From: Curtobacterium sp. MCBD17_035
GTDB lineage: Bacteria > Actinomycetota > Actinomycetes > Actinomycetales > Microbacteriaceae
Direction of reading: 5' to 3'
DNA length: 64,000 nt
NCBI RefSeq assembly: GCF_003234815.2
Contig: NZ_CP126279.1
Location: forward strand, 1,302,001-1,366,000
Part shown: positions 48,790 through 60,843 of the stretch, piece by piece
Layout: each line of letters starts with the position of its first letter
Position numbering within the stretch: the stretch's first letter is position 1
Position numbers and translations under genes: made by a program
The notes under the pieces: model-generated
Told to the model about the DNA's origin: nothing
Seen by the model: the letters and a program-made list of their open reading frames with translations, nothing else
Databases searched by the model: none

Positions 48790-50025
48790 GTGTTCCGGAC
48801 CATGCTGCGCAGCCAGATGGCGTTCGACGTCGTGCTGGCGCTCGTCGCGGCGGTCGTCGCGGTCCTGGGCGGCGACCGGTGGTCGGGTCTGACCTGGCTG
48901 CTCGGCGGGTTGTTCGGACTCGCCCTGGCGCTCCGACGACTCGCGCCCGGGCGTGGGCTCGCCATCGCGTGGGTGGGCGCACTCGTCCAGATGTACGTCA
49001 GCGCGAACGTCGCCGTCGCCGACCTCATGATCCCCGGCGTGCTCTACGGGACGGCCCTCTACGGCTCACCCCGGGTGCGTCGGTTCGGCCTCACGTCGGC
49101 GCTGGTGGGGTCCGTGGTCGGCGCGCTGTACCTGACGGTCAAGGAGTACCTCCAGCGATACGACCTCGTCGGTTCGCTCATCGAGCACCCCACGCAGCTC
49201 GTGCGCGAGGCGGCGCAGGGCGCGGGCTACTTCGTCGTCATCGTGGCGTTGCTCGTCCTGCCGTGGCTCGCGGGCGCGGTGGCCCGCGCCCGCGGCGTGG
49301 CGCGCGTCAGTCTCGAGGCCCAACTCCTCGCCGAGCGCGACGCGGCCCGTTCGGACCGAGCCGTGGCGGTCGAGCAGGAACGGGTGCGCATCGCCCGCGA
49401 GATGCACGACATCGTGGCGCACTCGCTCGCGGTCGTGATCGCGCAGGCCGACGGCGCCCGCTACGCGATGCGGTCCTCCCCGGAGAGCGCGGACGCCGCG
49501 CTGGCGACGATCGGCGCGACCGCCCGCCGTGCCCTCGGCGACGTCCGTGAGCTCCTCGGCGCACTGCGGCACGACGAGGCGCCGGGTCCGACGCCGGCCC
49601 TCGACGACATCGAGCAGCTCGTGCGGGACATGCGGCAGGTTGGCCTGGACGTCCAGGTCGAGCGCGCGGGCGAACCCGAGCACCTGCCCACCACATCGCA
49701 GCTCGCCGTCTACCGCGTCGTGCAAGAGGGCCTGACGAACGCGTTGAAGCACGGCGACCGGAGCGGACCCGTCCGACTCGCGCTGCGGTACGCTCCCGAC
49801 CACGTCGAGGTCGCCGTGGCGAACCGGCTCCCGCCCGAGGGCCACGGCGGCCAGGGCGTCGGGCACGGTCTGGTCGGGATGCGGGAGCGCGCGGCGCTGT
49901 CCGGCGGGACGATGTCCGCGGGGCCGACCAACGGTGAGTTCCGGGTGGCCGTCCGGCTGCCCACCGCCGGGAGCACCGGGGCCGTCCCGCTGCCCCGACA
50001 TGGCCGAGAGGAAGGCGCACGATGA
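48790..50025 (+). CDS. Sensor histidine kinase (NarL-system, HisKA_3)
   Basis: A 411-residue membrane kinase. About five helices cover residues 8-165, with almost no extracellular domain, so it likely senses something in or at the membrane. The phospho-acceptor is H206 in EMHDIVAHSL, with HATPase motifs VVQEGLTNALKHG and GHGLVGMRERAALSGG. The GTG at 48790 is chosen from the -10 spacing. It overlaps the response regulator start. Such intramembrane kinases often pair with ABC exporters, as seen here. Confidence 0.92.
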   Translation: MFRTMLRSQMAFDVVLALVAAVVAVLGGDRWSGLTWLLGGLFGLALALRRLAPGRGLAIAWVGALVQMYVSANVAVADLMIPGVLYGTALYGSPRVRRFGLTSALVGSVVGALYLTVKEYLQRYDLVGSLIEHPTQLVREAAQGAGYFVVIVALLVLPWLAGAVARARGVARVSLEAQLLAERDAARSDRAVAVEQERVRIAREMHDIVAHSLAVVIAQADGARYAMRSSPESADAALATIGATARRALGDVRELLGALRHDEAPGPTPALDDIEQLVRDMRQVGLDVQVERAGEPEHLPTTSQLAVYRVVQEGLTNALKHGDRSGPVRLALRYAPDHVEVAVANRLPPEGHGGQGVGHGLVGMRERAALSGGTMSAGPTNGEFRVAVRLPTAGSTGAVPLPRHGREEGAR

Positions 50026-50711
50026 CCGCACCGATCCGGGTCGCTCTGGTCGACGACCAGGCGCTGTTCCGCACGGGCATCACGATGCTCGTCGAGTCGC
50101 AGCCCGACCTGCTGTTCGTCGGTGAGGCGGGCGACGGCGCCGCCGGGGTCGAGCTCGTCCGACGGACGCGGCCCGACGTCGTGCTCATGGACGTCCGGAT
50201 GCCGGTCATGGACGGCATCACGGCGACCGCCCGCATCGTCGAGGCGCGTGCCGAGGGTGCCGGCCCGCAGGTGCTCGTGCTCACGACCTTCGACTTCGAC
50301 GAGGCGGCGGCGCGGGCGATCCGTGCCGGTGCGAGCGGCTTCGTGCTCAAGGACGCCGACCCGGAGTTCCTGCTCGCGGCGATCCGGACCGTGCACGCAG
50401 GAACGACGGTGTTCGCGGCGGCGGCCACGCGCGACCTGTTGCGCCGGTTCCAGGAACGGTCCGCCCCGCCGGCACCTCCGGCTGCCTTCGCCGACCTGAC
50501 CCCGCGGGAACGCGAGGTCTTCGACCTCGCCGCGCGTGGGTTGAGCAACGCGGAGATCGCCCGGCACGAGTTCGTCAGCGAGGCGACCGTGAAGACCCAC
50601 GTCTCCCGTGTCCTCGGGAAGCTCGGGCTCCGCGACCGCGTGCGCCTCGTCGTGTTCGCGCACGAGCACGGCCTGGTCCCTCGAGAGCCGTCGGATCAGC
50701 CGCGAGGATGA
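50022..50711 (+). CDS. NarL/LuxR-type response regulator
   Basis: A 229-residue regulator with a receiver domain (acidic D11, D12, phospho-acceptor D57 in VVLMDVRMP, K about 109) and a LuxR-type helix-turn-helix (about 160-222: LTPREREVFDLAARGLSNAEIARHEFVSEATVKTHVSRVLGKLGLRDR). ATG overlaps the kinase stop. It most likely controls the ABC exporter genes that follow 58 bases later. Confidence 0.94.
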   Translation: MTAPIRVALVDDQALFRTGITMLVESQPDLLFVGEAGDGAAGVELVRRTRPDVVLMDVRMPVMDGITATARIVEARAEGAGPQVLVLTTFDFDEAAARAIRAGASGFVLKDADPEFLLAAIRTVHAGTTVFAAAATRDLLRRFQERSAPPAPPAAFADLTPREREVFDLAARGLSNAEIARHEFVSEATVKTHVSRVLGKLGLRDRVRLVVFAHEHGLVPREPSDQPRG

Positions 50712-50713
50712 CG

Positions 50714-50741
50714 GGCGCGCGCCGCGGGACGGACGCGCGCC
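50714..50741 (+). terminator. Hairpin after the response regulator
   Basis: An 8-bp GC stem (50714-50721 with 50734-50741) with a 12-base loop lies directly after the stop, just before the exporter promoter. Confidence 0.5.
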
Positions 50742-50756
50742 GGGCCTCCCGGCCGC

Positions 50757-50762
50757 CAGGCT
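50757..50762 (+). promoter_or_regulatory. Candidate -10 for the ABC exporter operon
   Basis: CAGGCT ends seven bases before the ATG at 50770. The intervening CGGAGGC would also serve as a ribosome site if transcription starts further upstream. Confidence 0.35.
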
Positions 50763-50769
50763 CGGAGGC

Positions 50770-51509
50770 ATGAACGAACCGATCATCCGTCTGGAACACG
50801 TCCGGAAGCAGTACGGCAGCGACGGCCGCGCGGTGGTCGCGCTCGACGACGTCAGCGTCACGATCGCCGCTGGTGCGTTCACGGCGGTGATGGGTCCCTC
50901 GGGCTCCGGCAAGTCGACGTTGATGCACGTCGCCGCGGGCCTCGACTCGGTCTCGAGTGGCCGGGTCGTGGTGGACGGCACCGACCTCACGACCCTCGAC
51001 GACCGCGGACTCACCGACCTGCGCCGACGCCGCCTCGGGTTCGTGTTCCAGTCCTTCAACCTCGTCCCCACGCTCGACGTCCTCGAGAACATCGAGCTGC
51101 CGTTCCTGCTCGGAGGCCGCCGTCCGACCGCCGAGGAGCGGGACTTCATCGACCACCTCGTCGGTCGCCTCGGCCTGGCGGATCGACTCGACCACCGACC
51201 CCACGAGCTGTCGGGCGGCCAGCAGCAGCGCGTGGCGATCGCGCGCGCGCTCGCCACCCGTCCCGCCGTCGTCGTCGCGGACGAGCCGACCGGAGCCCTC
51301 GATTCCCGCACCGGGAGGGACGTCCTCGCGATCCTCCGCGGTGCCGTCGGCGAGTGGGGACAGAGCGTCGTCATGGTGACGCACGACGCCGTCGCGGCCG
51401 CCAACGCGGACCGCATCCTGTTCCTCGCCGACGGACGGGTGGTCGGGGACCGGCCGTCCATGACGCCGGCGGAGATCTCGACGACGATGCTCGGGATGGA
51501 GGCCGCGGC

Positions 51510-51513
<4 letters not shown>
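50770..51513 (+). CDS. ABC transporter ATP-binding protein (LolD/MacB type)
   Basis: A 247-residue ATPase with Walker A GPSGSGKST, signature LSGGQQQR, Walker B VVVADEPTGALD and an H-loop VTHD, in the MacB/BceA-like group that works with FtsX-type permeases. ATG at 50770 follows GGAGG. Its TGA overlaps the permease ATG. Together with the upstream kinase/regulator pair it resembles a peptide-antibiotic detoxification module, though the substrate is not shown. Confidence 0.92.
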
Positions 51514-54963
<3,450 letters not shown>

Positions 54964-55020
54964 GGCCCTGCGTCGGCGCCGTCGGAGGCCCTGCGCCAGC
55001 GCGCGGTCGGAGGCCCGTGG

Positions 55021-55026
55021 GATCAT
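55021..55026 (+). promoter_or_regulatory. Candidate -10 for recO, leaderless type
   Basis: GATCAT followed by exactly six bases and the GTG at 55033. Confidence 0.4.
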
Positions 55027-55032
55027 GGTTCG

Positions 55033-55821
55033 GTGCCCCTGTACCGTGACGAGTGCGTCGTCCTCCGCACCCACAAGCTGGGTGAGGCGGACCGCATCGT
55101 CACGATGCTAAGCCGGCAGCACGGCAAGGTCCGCGCCGTGGCGAAGGGCGTCCGGCGCACCGCGAGCAAGTTCGGTGCGCGCCTCGAGCCGTTCATGGTC
55201 GTCGACGCGCAGTTCTACGAGGGCCGATCGCTCGACATCGTGACGCAGGCCGAGTCGATCGGGTCGTACGGGGCGCAGATCGTCGCCGACTACGGCAGCT
55301 ACACGGCCGCGAGCGCCATGGTCGAGACCGCCGACCGGCTGAGCGACGCCGATGCGGGCCTGCAGCAGTACCTGCTCCTCGTCGGGGCGCTCCGGTCGCT
55401 GTCCCGGCAGGAGCACGCGTCGAGCCTGACCCTCGACTCGTACCTGCTCCGCGCGATGAGCATCGCGGGATGGGCCCCGAGCTTCCGGGACTGCGCCGTC
55501 ACCGGCGATCCCGGCCCGCACTCGGCGTTCGTCGTGCAGCTCGGCGGGGTCGTCGCGGACCGCGCGGCGCCGCCGGGCTCCCCACGACTCGATCCGGTGA
55601 CGCTCGGCCTGCTCGGTGCGCTGCTCGCCGGGGACTGGGCGACGGCCGACGCGGCGGACGAGCGGACGCGCTCCCGGGCCTCCGGCGTGGTCGCGGCGTA
55701 CGCGCAGTGGCACCTGGAACGATCGTTGCGCTCCCTCCCGCACGTCGACCGGAGCGAGCACCCCGTTCCGGTGACCCCCGGACCGACCGCAGGACGAGCA
55801 GAAGGAACCCCGAGCGCATGA
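55033..55821 (+). CDS. recO: DNA repair protein RecO
   Basis: RecO helps load RecA on gapped DNA and anneals strands. The 262-residue protein has the N-terminal OB fold ([39 protein letters not shown]) and a helical C-terminal domain. The zinc-binding cysteines common in actinobacterial RecO are reduced to a single one ([15 protein letters not shown]); the second pair is absent. The ATG of uppS overlaps its stop. Confidence 0.92.
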   Translation: MPLYRDECVVLRTHKLGEADRIVTMLSRQHGKVRAVAKGVRRTASKFGARLEPFMVVDAQFYEGRSLDIVTQAESIGSYGAQIVADYGSYTAASAMVETADRLSDADAGLQQYLLLVGALRSLSRQEHASSLTLDSYLLRAMSIAGWAPSFRDCAVTGDPGPHSAFVVQLGGVVADRAAPPGSPRLDPVTLGLLGALLAGDWATADAADERTRSRASGVVAAYAQWHLERSLRSLPHVDRSEHPVPVTPGPTAGRAEGTPSA

Positions 55822-56621
55822 GCCCCCGCCGATCCGTGCCAGCGGAACCGTTCCGACCGCTGGACTGGACCGGTGAACAGCCGCCGTCCCTCCCGGCCGG
55901 CGCGGTCCCGGAACACGTCGCCGTCGTCATGGACGGCAACGGGCGATGGGCGAACGAGCGCGGCCTGACGCGCATCGAGGGGCACCGCGCAGGCGAGGCG
56001 TCGCTGCTCGACGTCGTCGCGGGTGCGGTCCAGATCGGCGTGAAGCACCTGTCGGCGTACGCGTTCTCGACCGAGAACTGGAAGCGCTCGCCGGACGAGG
56101 TGCGGTTCCTCATGGGGTTCAACCGCGAGGTCCTGCACCGCCGTCGAGACCAGCTGAACGAGTGGGGCGTCCGCGTGCGCTGGGCCGGACGCAAGCCGCG
56201 GCTGTGGCGGAGCGTCATCGACGAGCTGCAGTACGCCGAACAGATGACGGCCGGCAACGACACGCTCACGCTGACGATGTGCGTCAACTACGGCGGCCGC
56301 ACCGAGATCGCCGACGCCGTCCGGAGCATCGCCGACGACGTGGCCGCGGGTCGGATGCGGCCCGCCCAGGTCACGGAGAAGGCGATCGCCCGACGGCTCT
56401 ACACGCCGGAGATGCCCGACGTCGACCTGTTCGTCCGGAGCTCGGGGGAGCAGCGGACGAGCAACTTCCTGCTCTGGCAGTCGGCGTACGCCGAGATGGT
56501 GTTCCTCGACCGCCTGTGGCCCGACTTCCGCAGGCAGGACCTCTGGGACGCGATCCAGCTGTACGCCTCGCGGGACCGACGGTTCGGCGGGGCCGTGGAC
56601 GCGCCGACGCCGCGCCCCTGA
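55818..56621 (+). CDS. uppS: Isoprenyl transferase (undecaprenyl/decaprenyl diphosphate synthase)
   Basis: A 267-residue cis-prenyltransferase that makes the long-chain polyprenyl diphosphate carrying cell-wall intermediates. The catalytic D39 lies in [10 protein letters not shown], with [18 protein letters not shown] and the C-terminal [18 protein letters not shown] overlaps the recO stop, the common recO-uppS pair. Product chain length cannot be read from the sequence. A minisatellite follows the gene. Confidence 0.94.
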   Translation: MSPRRSVPAEPFRPLDWTGEQPPSLPAGAVPEHVAVVMDGNGRWANERGLTRIEGHRAGEASLLDVVAGAVQIGVKHLSAYAFSTENWKRSPDEVRFLMGFNREVLHRRRDQLNEWGVRVRWAGRKPRLWRSVIDELQYAEQMTAGNDTLTLTMCVNYGGRTEIADAVRSIADDVAAGRMRPAQVTEKAIARRLYTPEMPDVDLFVRSSGEQRTSNFLLWQSAYAEMVFLDRLWPDFRRQDLWDAIQLYASRDRRFGGAVDAPTPRP

Positions 56622-56640
56622 GCGTCGCAGGGATCGCGGG

Positions 56641-56752
56641 CGGCCCGCAGCCAGCCGGCCCGCAGCCAGCCTGTCCGCAGCCAGCCGGTCCGCAGCCAGC
56701 CGGTCCGCAGCCAGCCGGTCCGCGGCCGGCCCGCTGCCAGCCGGTCCCGTGG
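56641..56752. repeat. 15-bp tandem repeat after uppS
   Basis: Five consecutive units with consensus CGCAGCCAGCCGGTC start at 56646, 56661, 56676, 56691 and 56706, followed by diverged units. It lies between convergent genes (uppS and the lipoprotein) and no supported gene reads through it, though a multiple of three leaves all frames open. Confidence 0.85.
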
Positions 56753-56789
56753 CGAGCCGCGGAACCGGCCGGCAGCAGCGGCGCGACCG

Positions 56790-57563
56790 TCAGACGACGG
56801 TCGAGCGGTACCCGGACGCGACGAGCTGTCCGCCGCGCAGGGTGAGGACGGCGCTCGAGTGCTCGCTGCCGTCGGCGTCGTCCTTGCCCGGCGCGGGTCC
56901 GGTCCACGCGACGTCGATCGTGGCGCCCGAGACGACCGTGCTGTGCAGGGACACGACGTTGTGGGAAAGCTGCTCGGGCGCGTAGACGGACACGAACTGC
57001 AGGCTGGTCCCGCTCGTCCACCGCCAGACGCCGACGACCTCGGGCCACGGGACCCCGCCTGCGTCGCAGTACAGACCCGCGACGACGTCGTGGCTGCCGG
57101 CGCCCTCGAGTGACCCGACGCTGGTGAGCGCCGCCTCGGAGCGCCCCTCGCCCACGAGGGAGGACAGGGCGACCGTCCCCGCGTGCGCGGGCTGGGCGGG
57201 CAGTCGACCGTGCACGAGCCGCCCCGCGGTGTGCCCGCAGAGCGCCGGCACCGGAGCGTCCTGCAGCATCGCGACGAGGGCATCGCTGCTCGGCATGCTC
57301 GCGGCCGGCGCCGCGCTCGGCGTGGTCGGTCTGCTGTTCGGTGTCGGCGAGCTCGTGGCGGTCGTTGCGGGTGTCGAGGCAGCGGTGGGCACGGCGCTCG
57401 CAGAGGACGTCGTCGTGGTGCGGTGCGCGACCGCGGTCCCGTCGGGTCGGGTGGTACCGGCGGTGCAGCCGGTGATCGCGAGGGCGGTGGTGACGCCGAG
57501 CGCGATCGTGGTCCCCCAAGCGAGCGCACGGCTGCTGCCGCCACGCACGCGGTGTGTTGTCAT
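56790..57563 (-). CDS. Predicted secreted lipoprotein, function unknown
   Basis: A 257-residue product with an export signal (basic start, hydrophobic 15-30) and lipobox AITGC (lipidated C33). A Ser/Thr/Pro/Ala-rich linker (about 34-90) tethers a globular C-terminal domain of about 165 residues containing two cysteines (ALCGH and LYCDAGG) that may form a disulfide. I do not recognise the domain. AGGACGAG before the ATG supports the start. It is convergent with uppS and divergent from glyQS. Confidence 0.8.
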   Translation of the reverse strand: MTTHRVRGGSSRALAWGTTIALGVTTALAITGCTAGTTRPDGTAVAHRTTTTSSASAVPTAASTPATTATSSPTPNSRPTTPSAAPAASMPSSDALVAMLQDAPVPALCGHTAGRLVHGRLPAQPAHAGTVALSSLVGEGRSEAALTSVGSLEGAGSHDVVAGLYCDAGGVPWPEVVGVWRWTSGTSLQFVSVYAPEQLSHNVVSLHSTVVSGATIDVAWTGPAPGKDDADGSEHSSAVLTLRGGQLVASGYRSTVV

Positions 57564-57717
57564 CGGATCTCGTCCTGTCGTTCGTGGTGTTTGTTGACTG
57601 ATCGTCAGCTGGACACGACGGTACGCATTCCCCGACGACCTGGCGTACCGGTCCGGTCACGGTCCGCTCGGTGTCGGCTGTGGGCGCTGAGCGCCCGCAC
57701 AGGCGGAGTGCCGCCGG

Positions 57718-57723
57718 TAGCAT
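57718..57723 (+). promoter_or_regulatory. Candidate -10 for glyQS
   Basis: TAGCAT predicts a leader of about 48 bases ending in CTGGAG before the TTG start. No glycine riboswitch or T-box is visible. Confidence 0.45.
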
Positions 57724-57777
57724 TGCCCGGTACGTCACCGCACCGGGCATCCAGCTCGGCGACCTCTGGAGCACCCT

Positions 57778-59163
57778 TTGGCACAGCCCTCCCGTCTCGA
57801 CAACGTCATCGCCCTCGCGAAACGTCGTGGCTTCGTCTTCCAGTCCGGCGAGATCTACGGCGGATCGCGGTCGGCGTGGGACTACGGGCCCCTCGGCGTC
57901 GAGCTCAAGGAGAACATCAAGCGCCAGTGGTGGCAGCGGTTCGTCCGTGGCCGTGGGGACATGGTGGGCCTCGACTCCGCGGTGATCCTGCCCCGCAAGG
58001 TGTGGGAGGCCTCGGGTCACGTCGCGACCTTCACGGACCCGCTCGTCGAGTGCCTGCACTGCCACCACCGGTTCCGGCAGGACCACCTGGTGGAAGCGTT
58101 CGTCGCGAAGAAGGACCGGCAGCCCGAGGGCGGCATGGCCGAGATCGCCTGCCCGAACTGCGGCACGCGCGGCCAGTGGACCGAGCCGCAGAACTTCTCG
58201 GGGATGCTCAAGACCTACCTCGGGCCGGTCGACAACGAGGAGGGCCTGAACTTCCTCCGTCCGGAGACCGCGCAGGGCATCTTCGTCGACTTCGCGCAGG
58301 TCGTCACCACGAGCCGGATGAAGCCCCCGTTCGGCATCGGCCAGGTCGGCAAGGCGTTCCGCAACGAGATCACGCCCGGCAACTTCATCTTCCGCACGCG
58401 TGAGTTCGAGCAGATGGAGATCGAGTACTTCGTGCCCCCGGCCGAGGCCGCCGAGTGGTACGAGCGCTGGATCACGGACGCCGTCGCCTGGTACACCGAC
58501 CTGGGCATCGACCCGGAGCACCTGCGTCGCTTCGACGTGCCGGACGGCGAGCGGGCGCACTACTCCGACGCCACCGCGGACATCGAGTACCGCTTCGGCT
58601 TCGTGTCGGGGGAGTGGGGCGAGCTCATGGGCGTCGCGAACCGCACCGACTTCGACCTGACGAACCACATCGACGCGTCGGGCCAGGACCTCCGGTACTT
58701 CGACCAGGCGTCCGGCGAGCGGTACACGCCGTACGTCATCGAACCGTCGTTCGGACTCACCCGCGCCCTCATGGCGTTCCTGCTCGACGCCTACCACGAG
58801 GACGAGGCCCCGAACGCCAAGGGCGGCGTCGACAAGCGCACGGTCCTGCGCCTGGACCCCCGTCTCGCCCCGGTCAAGGCCGCCGTGCTGCCGCTGTCGC
58901 GCAACGAGCAGCTGTCGCCCGTCGCGCGCGGCCTCGCCGACGACCTCCGACAGTTGTGGAACGTCGACTTCGACGACGCCGGTGCGATCGGCCGTCGGTA
59001 CCGCCGGCACGACGAGATCGGCACCCCGTTCTGCATCACCGTCGACTTCGACACGCTCGAGGACCGCGCCGTCACCGTCCGCGAGCGCGACACGATGGGG
59101 CAGGAGCGCGTGGCGCTCGACCAGCTCCAGGGGTACCTCGGGTCACGCCTCGTCGGCGCGTAG
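57778..59163 (+). CDS. glyQS: Glycyl-tRNA synthetase (single-chain type)
   Basis: Class II synthetase charging tRNA-Gly, the dimeric single-chain type. The 461-residue protein has motif 1-2 segments [59 protein letters not shown], the zinc-type insert with CLHC and CPNC, and motif 3 [10 protein letters not shown] to [13 protein letters not shown]. The TTG start follows CTGGAG. A strong terminator follows. Confidence 0.95.
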   Translation: MAQPSRLDNVIALAKRRGFVFQSGEIYGGSRSAWDYGPLGVELKENIKRQWWQRFVRGRGDMVGLDSAVILPRKVWEASGHVATFTDPLVECLHCHHRFRQDHLVEAFVAKKDRQPEGGMAEIACPNCGTRGQWTEPQNFSGMLKTYLGPVDNEEGLNFLRPETAQGIFVDFAQVVTTSRMKPPFGIGQVGKAFRNEITPGNFIFRTREFEQMEIEYFVPPAEAAEWYERWITDAVAWYTDLGIDPEHLRRFDVPDGERAHYSDATADIEYRFGFVSGEWGELMGVANRTDFDLTNHIDASGQDLRYFDQASGERYTPYVIEPSFGLTRALMAFLLDAYHEDEAPNAKGGVDKRTVLRLDPRLAPVKAAVLPLSRNEQLSPVARGLADDLRQLWNVDFDDAGAIGRRYRRHDEIGTPFCITVDFDTLEDRAVTVRERDTMGQERVALDQLQGYLGSRLVGA

Positions 59164-59174
59164 TCGACCGGCCG

Positions 59175-59218
59175 CCCCGGCCCTCCCGACCGCGGGAATG
59201 CGGCCGGGAGGGCCGGGG
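59175..59218 (+). terminator. Terminator after glyQS
   Basis: A perfect 14-bp stem (59175-59188 with 59205-59218) with a 16-base loop, followed by TT. Confidence 0.82.
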
Positions 59219-59229
59219 TTGCGCCCGTC

Positions 59230-59973
59230 ATGAGCGAAACCGTGAAGGTCGATGTCTGGTCCGACATCGCCTGCCCCTGGTGTTACATCGGCAAGCGCAG
59301 GTTCGAGGCGGGGGCGGCGGCCTTCACGGCCGGGTCCGCGGAGGCCACCGGGATCGAGATCGAGTACCACTCGTTCGAGCTCAGCCCGGACACCCCGGTC
59401 GACTTCGAGGGCAGCGAGGCGGAGTTCCTGGCGCGCCACAAGGGGCTGCCGGTCGCGCAGGCCCAGCAGATGATCGACACGGTGACGGGGATCGCGGCCG
59501 GGGTCGGCCTCGAGTACCACTACGACACGCTCCACCACACGAACACGGTGAAGGCGCACCAGGTGATCCACCTCGCCAAGACCAAGGGCCTGCAGCTGCC
59601 CATGGTCGAGCGCATGTTCGCCGCCTACTTCGTGGAGGGTCGCCACGTCGGGCACGACGACGACCTGGCGGACCTCGGTGCCGAGGTCGGTCTCGACCGT
59701 GACGAGGTCCTCGCCGTCCTCCGGGACGACGCGCAGCTCGACGCCGTGCGTGCCGACCAGGCGCAGGCGCAGGCGTTCGGCATCACGGGCGTCCCGTTCT
59801 TCGTCATCGACGGCAAGTACGGGGTGTCGGGTGCCCAGGACGCCGCGACGTTCACGCAGGTGCTCGAGCAGGTGGTCGCGATGCGGACCGCGGACGACGT
59901 CGCCGCGACGACGGCGCGAGCAGCTGACGACGCGGACGCCGACGCGGCGGTCGTCGCCGAGGGCGCACGATGA
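59230..59973 (+). CDS. DsbA family oxidoreductase (FrnE-like)
   Basis: A 247-residue cytoplasmic thioredoxin-fold protein with a CPWC active site (C15-C18) at the start, the FrnE pattern DVWSDIACPWCYIGKRRFE, and the cis-Pro loop GVPFFVIDGKYGVSGAQ near residue 190. FrnE-like proteins work in disulfide exchange or as isomerases in polyketide pathways; the exact role is open. An acidic Ala/Asp tail of about 25 residues ends it. The stop overlaps a small ORF. Confidence 0.9.
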   Translation: MSETVKVDVWSDIACPWCYIGKRRFEAGAAAFTAGSAEATGIEIEYHSFELSPDTPVDFEGSEAEFLARHKGLPVAQAQQMIDTVTGIAAGVGLEYHYDTLHHTNTVKAHQVIHLAKTKGLQLPMVERMFAAYFVEGRHVGHDDDLADLGAEVGLDRDEVLAVLRDDAQLDAVRADQAQAQAFGITGVPFFVIDGKYGVSGAQDAATFTQVLEQVVAMRTADDVAATTARAADDADADAAVVAEGAR

Positions 59974-60143
59974 GCGCGCTGTCGGGTCTCGACGGACGGG
60001 AGGCGGTGCAGCGACCGGTCCCGCTCCTCCCGACTGGTGGCGGGCTGGTGGCGCTCGACCTGGCCGGAGGCGCGCCGGTCTGCGAGGGCGACGTCTGCTT
60101 CGTGCCGGGTGCCGAGGGCGCCTGGACCGAGGTCCCTGACTAG
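59970..60143 (+). CDS. Small protein coupled to the DsbA-like gene, function unknown
   Basis: A 57-codon ORF starts with ATG overlapping the DsbA-family TGA (ATGA), the coupling used throughout this window, and ends at TAG 60141-60143. The product, beginning MSALSGLDGREAVQRPVPLL, has a Gly-rich centre (LPTGGGLVALDLAGG) and two cysteines five apart (PVCEGDVCFVPG). It has no membrane segment or signal peptide. The cysteine pair suggests it could be a substrate or partner of the oxidoreductase, but this is inference. Confidence 0.6.
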   Translation: MSALSGLDGREAVQRPVPLLPTGGGLVALDLAGGAPVCEGDVCFVPGAEGAWTEVPD

Positions 60144-60167
60144 ACCGCACACGCGCCATCACGGGCG

Positions 60168-60224
60168 CGAGATCGCAGTCGTTGCCGTTCTGGGCGCGGG
60201 ACAGCGGCAACGACTGCGATCTCG
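60168..60224. repeat. Long perfect inverted repeat between convergent genes
   Basis: Two perfect 20-base arms (60168-60187 and 60205-60224) are separated by a 17-base loop. It lies 24 bases after the small ORF and 59 bases after the YbaK-type gene's stop. It could be a bidirectional terminator, but there is only moderate GC in the arms and it resembles a dispersed REP-like element. Confidence 0.7.
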
Positions 60225-60283
60225 GCGAACGGGGACGGCCGGCCGGGGCGGCCCGGGGCGGGCGGGGTCGGGGGCCGGGGCGG

Positions 60284-60775
60284 TCAGGAGCGCTGCGGTT
60301 CCTCGTCGGTGATGTCGGCGACGACGGCACCGTAGGCGGCGATGAGCGCGTCCGCGTCGACGAAGGCGCTCGCGCCGTGGCGACCGCTGCCCATCGCGAT
60401 ACGGCGGCCGGCGATCCGCTCGTCGGCGTACACGGGCCACGGCGTCGTGCTGCCGATCGGCGTGATCGTGCCGCGTTCGTAGCCGGTGGCCTCGAGCGCG
60501 GTACCCGCGTCGGGCATCGACAGCTTGTTGACACCGACGACCGCGCGGAGCTTCTTCCAGGCGATGCTGCGGCCGCCCGGCACGAGCGCGAACAGGTACC
60601 CGCCGTCGTGCCGCTTGACCACGAGCGACTTGACGATGTCACCGGGCTGGATGCCGAGCGCGGCCGCGGCCTCCCCGAGCGAGGCGGACGGGCCCCGCTC
60701 CACGATCTCGACCTCGAGCCCACGAGCGTCGGCGTCGGCGGCGAAGCGGTCGGGGCCGTCCATGGCGGTCGTCAT
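60284..60775 (-). CDS. YbaK/EbsC-type aminoacyl-tRNA deacylase
   Basis: A 163-residue trans-editing domain protein, likely hydrolysing mischarged aminoacyl-tRNA (Cys- or Ala-tRNA-Pro). The conserved lysine is in DIVKSLVVK, with AVVGVNKLSMPD and GSGRHGASAFVDADAL. It acts free in the cytoplasm. TAGCGT lies seven bases before the ATG, divergent from dusB; an internal ATG at codon 5 is possible. Confidence 0.88.
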   Translation of the reverse strand: MTTAMDGPDRFAADADARGLEVEIVERGPSASLGEAAAALGIQPGDIVKSLVVKRHDGGYLFALVPGGRSIAWKKLRAVVGVNKLSMPDAGTALEATGYERGTITPIGSTTPWPVYADERIAGRRIAMGSGRHGASAFVDADALIAAYGAVVADITDEEPQRS

Positions 60776-60782
60776 GCTCGAG

Positions 60783-60788
60783 ACGCTA
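60783..60788 (-). promoter_or_regulatory. Candidate -10 for the YbaK-type gene, leaderless type
   Basis: TAGCGT on the minus strand, then seven bases and the ATG at 60775. Confidence 0.45.
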
Positions 60789-60829
60789 ACAGGGGGATCC
60801 GGCGCGGCGCTGCGACACCGAGCATCTGG

Positions 60830-60835
60830 GACAAT
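60830..60835 (+). promoter_or_regulatory. Candidate -10 for dusB
   Basis: GACAAT ends eight bases before the ATG at 60844; the same hexamer is found at hemW. GGAGG lies between the two. Confidence 0.4.
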
Positions 60836-60843
60836 GGAGGACG

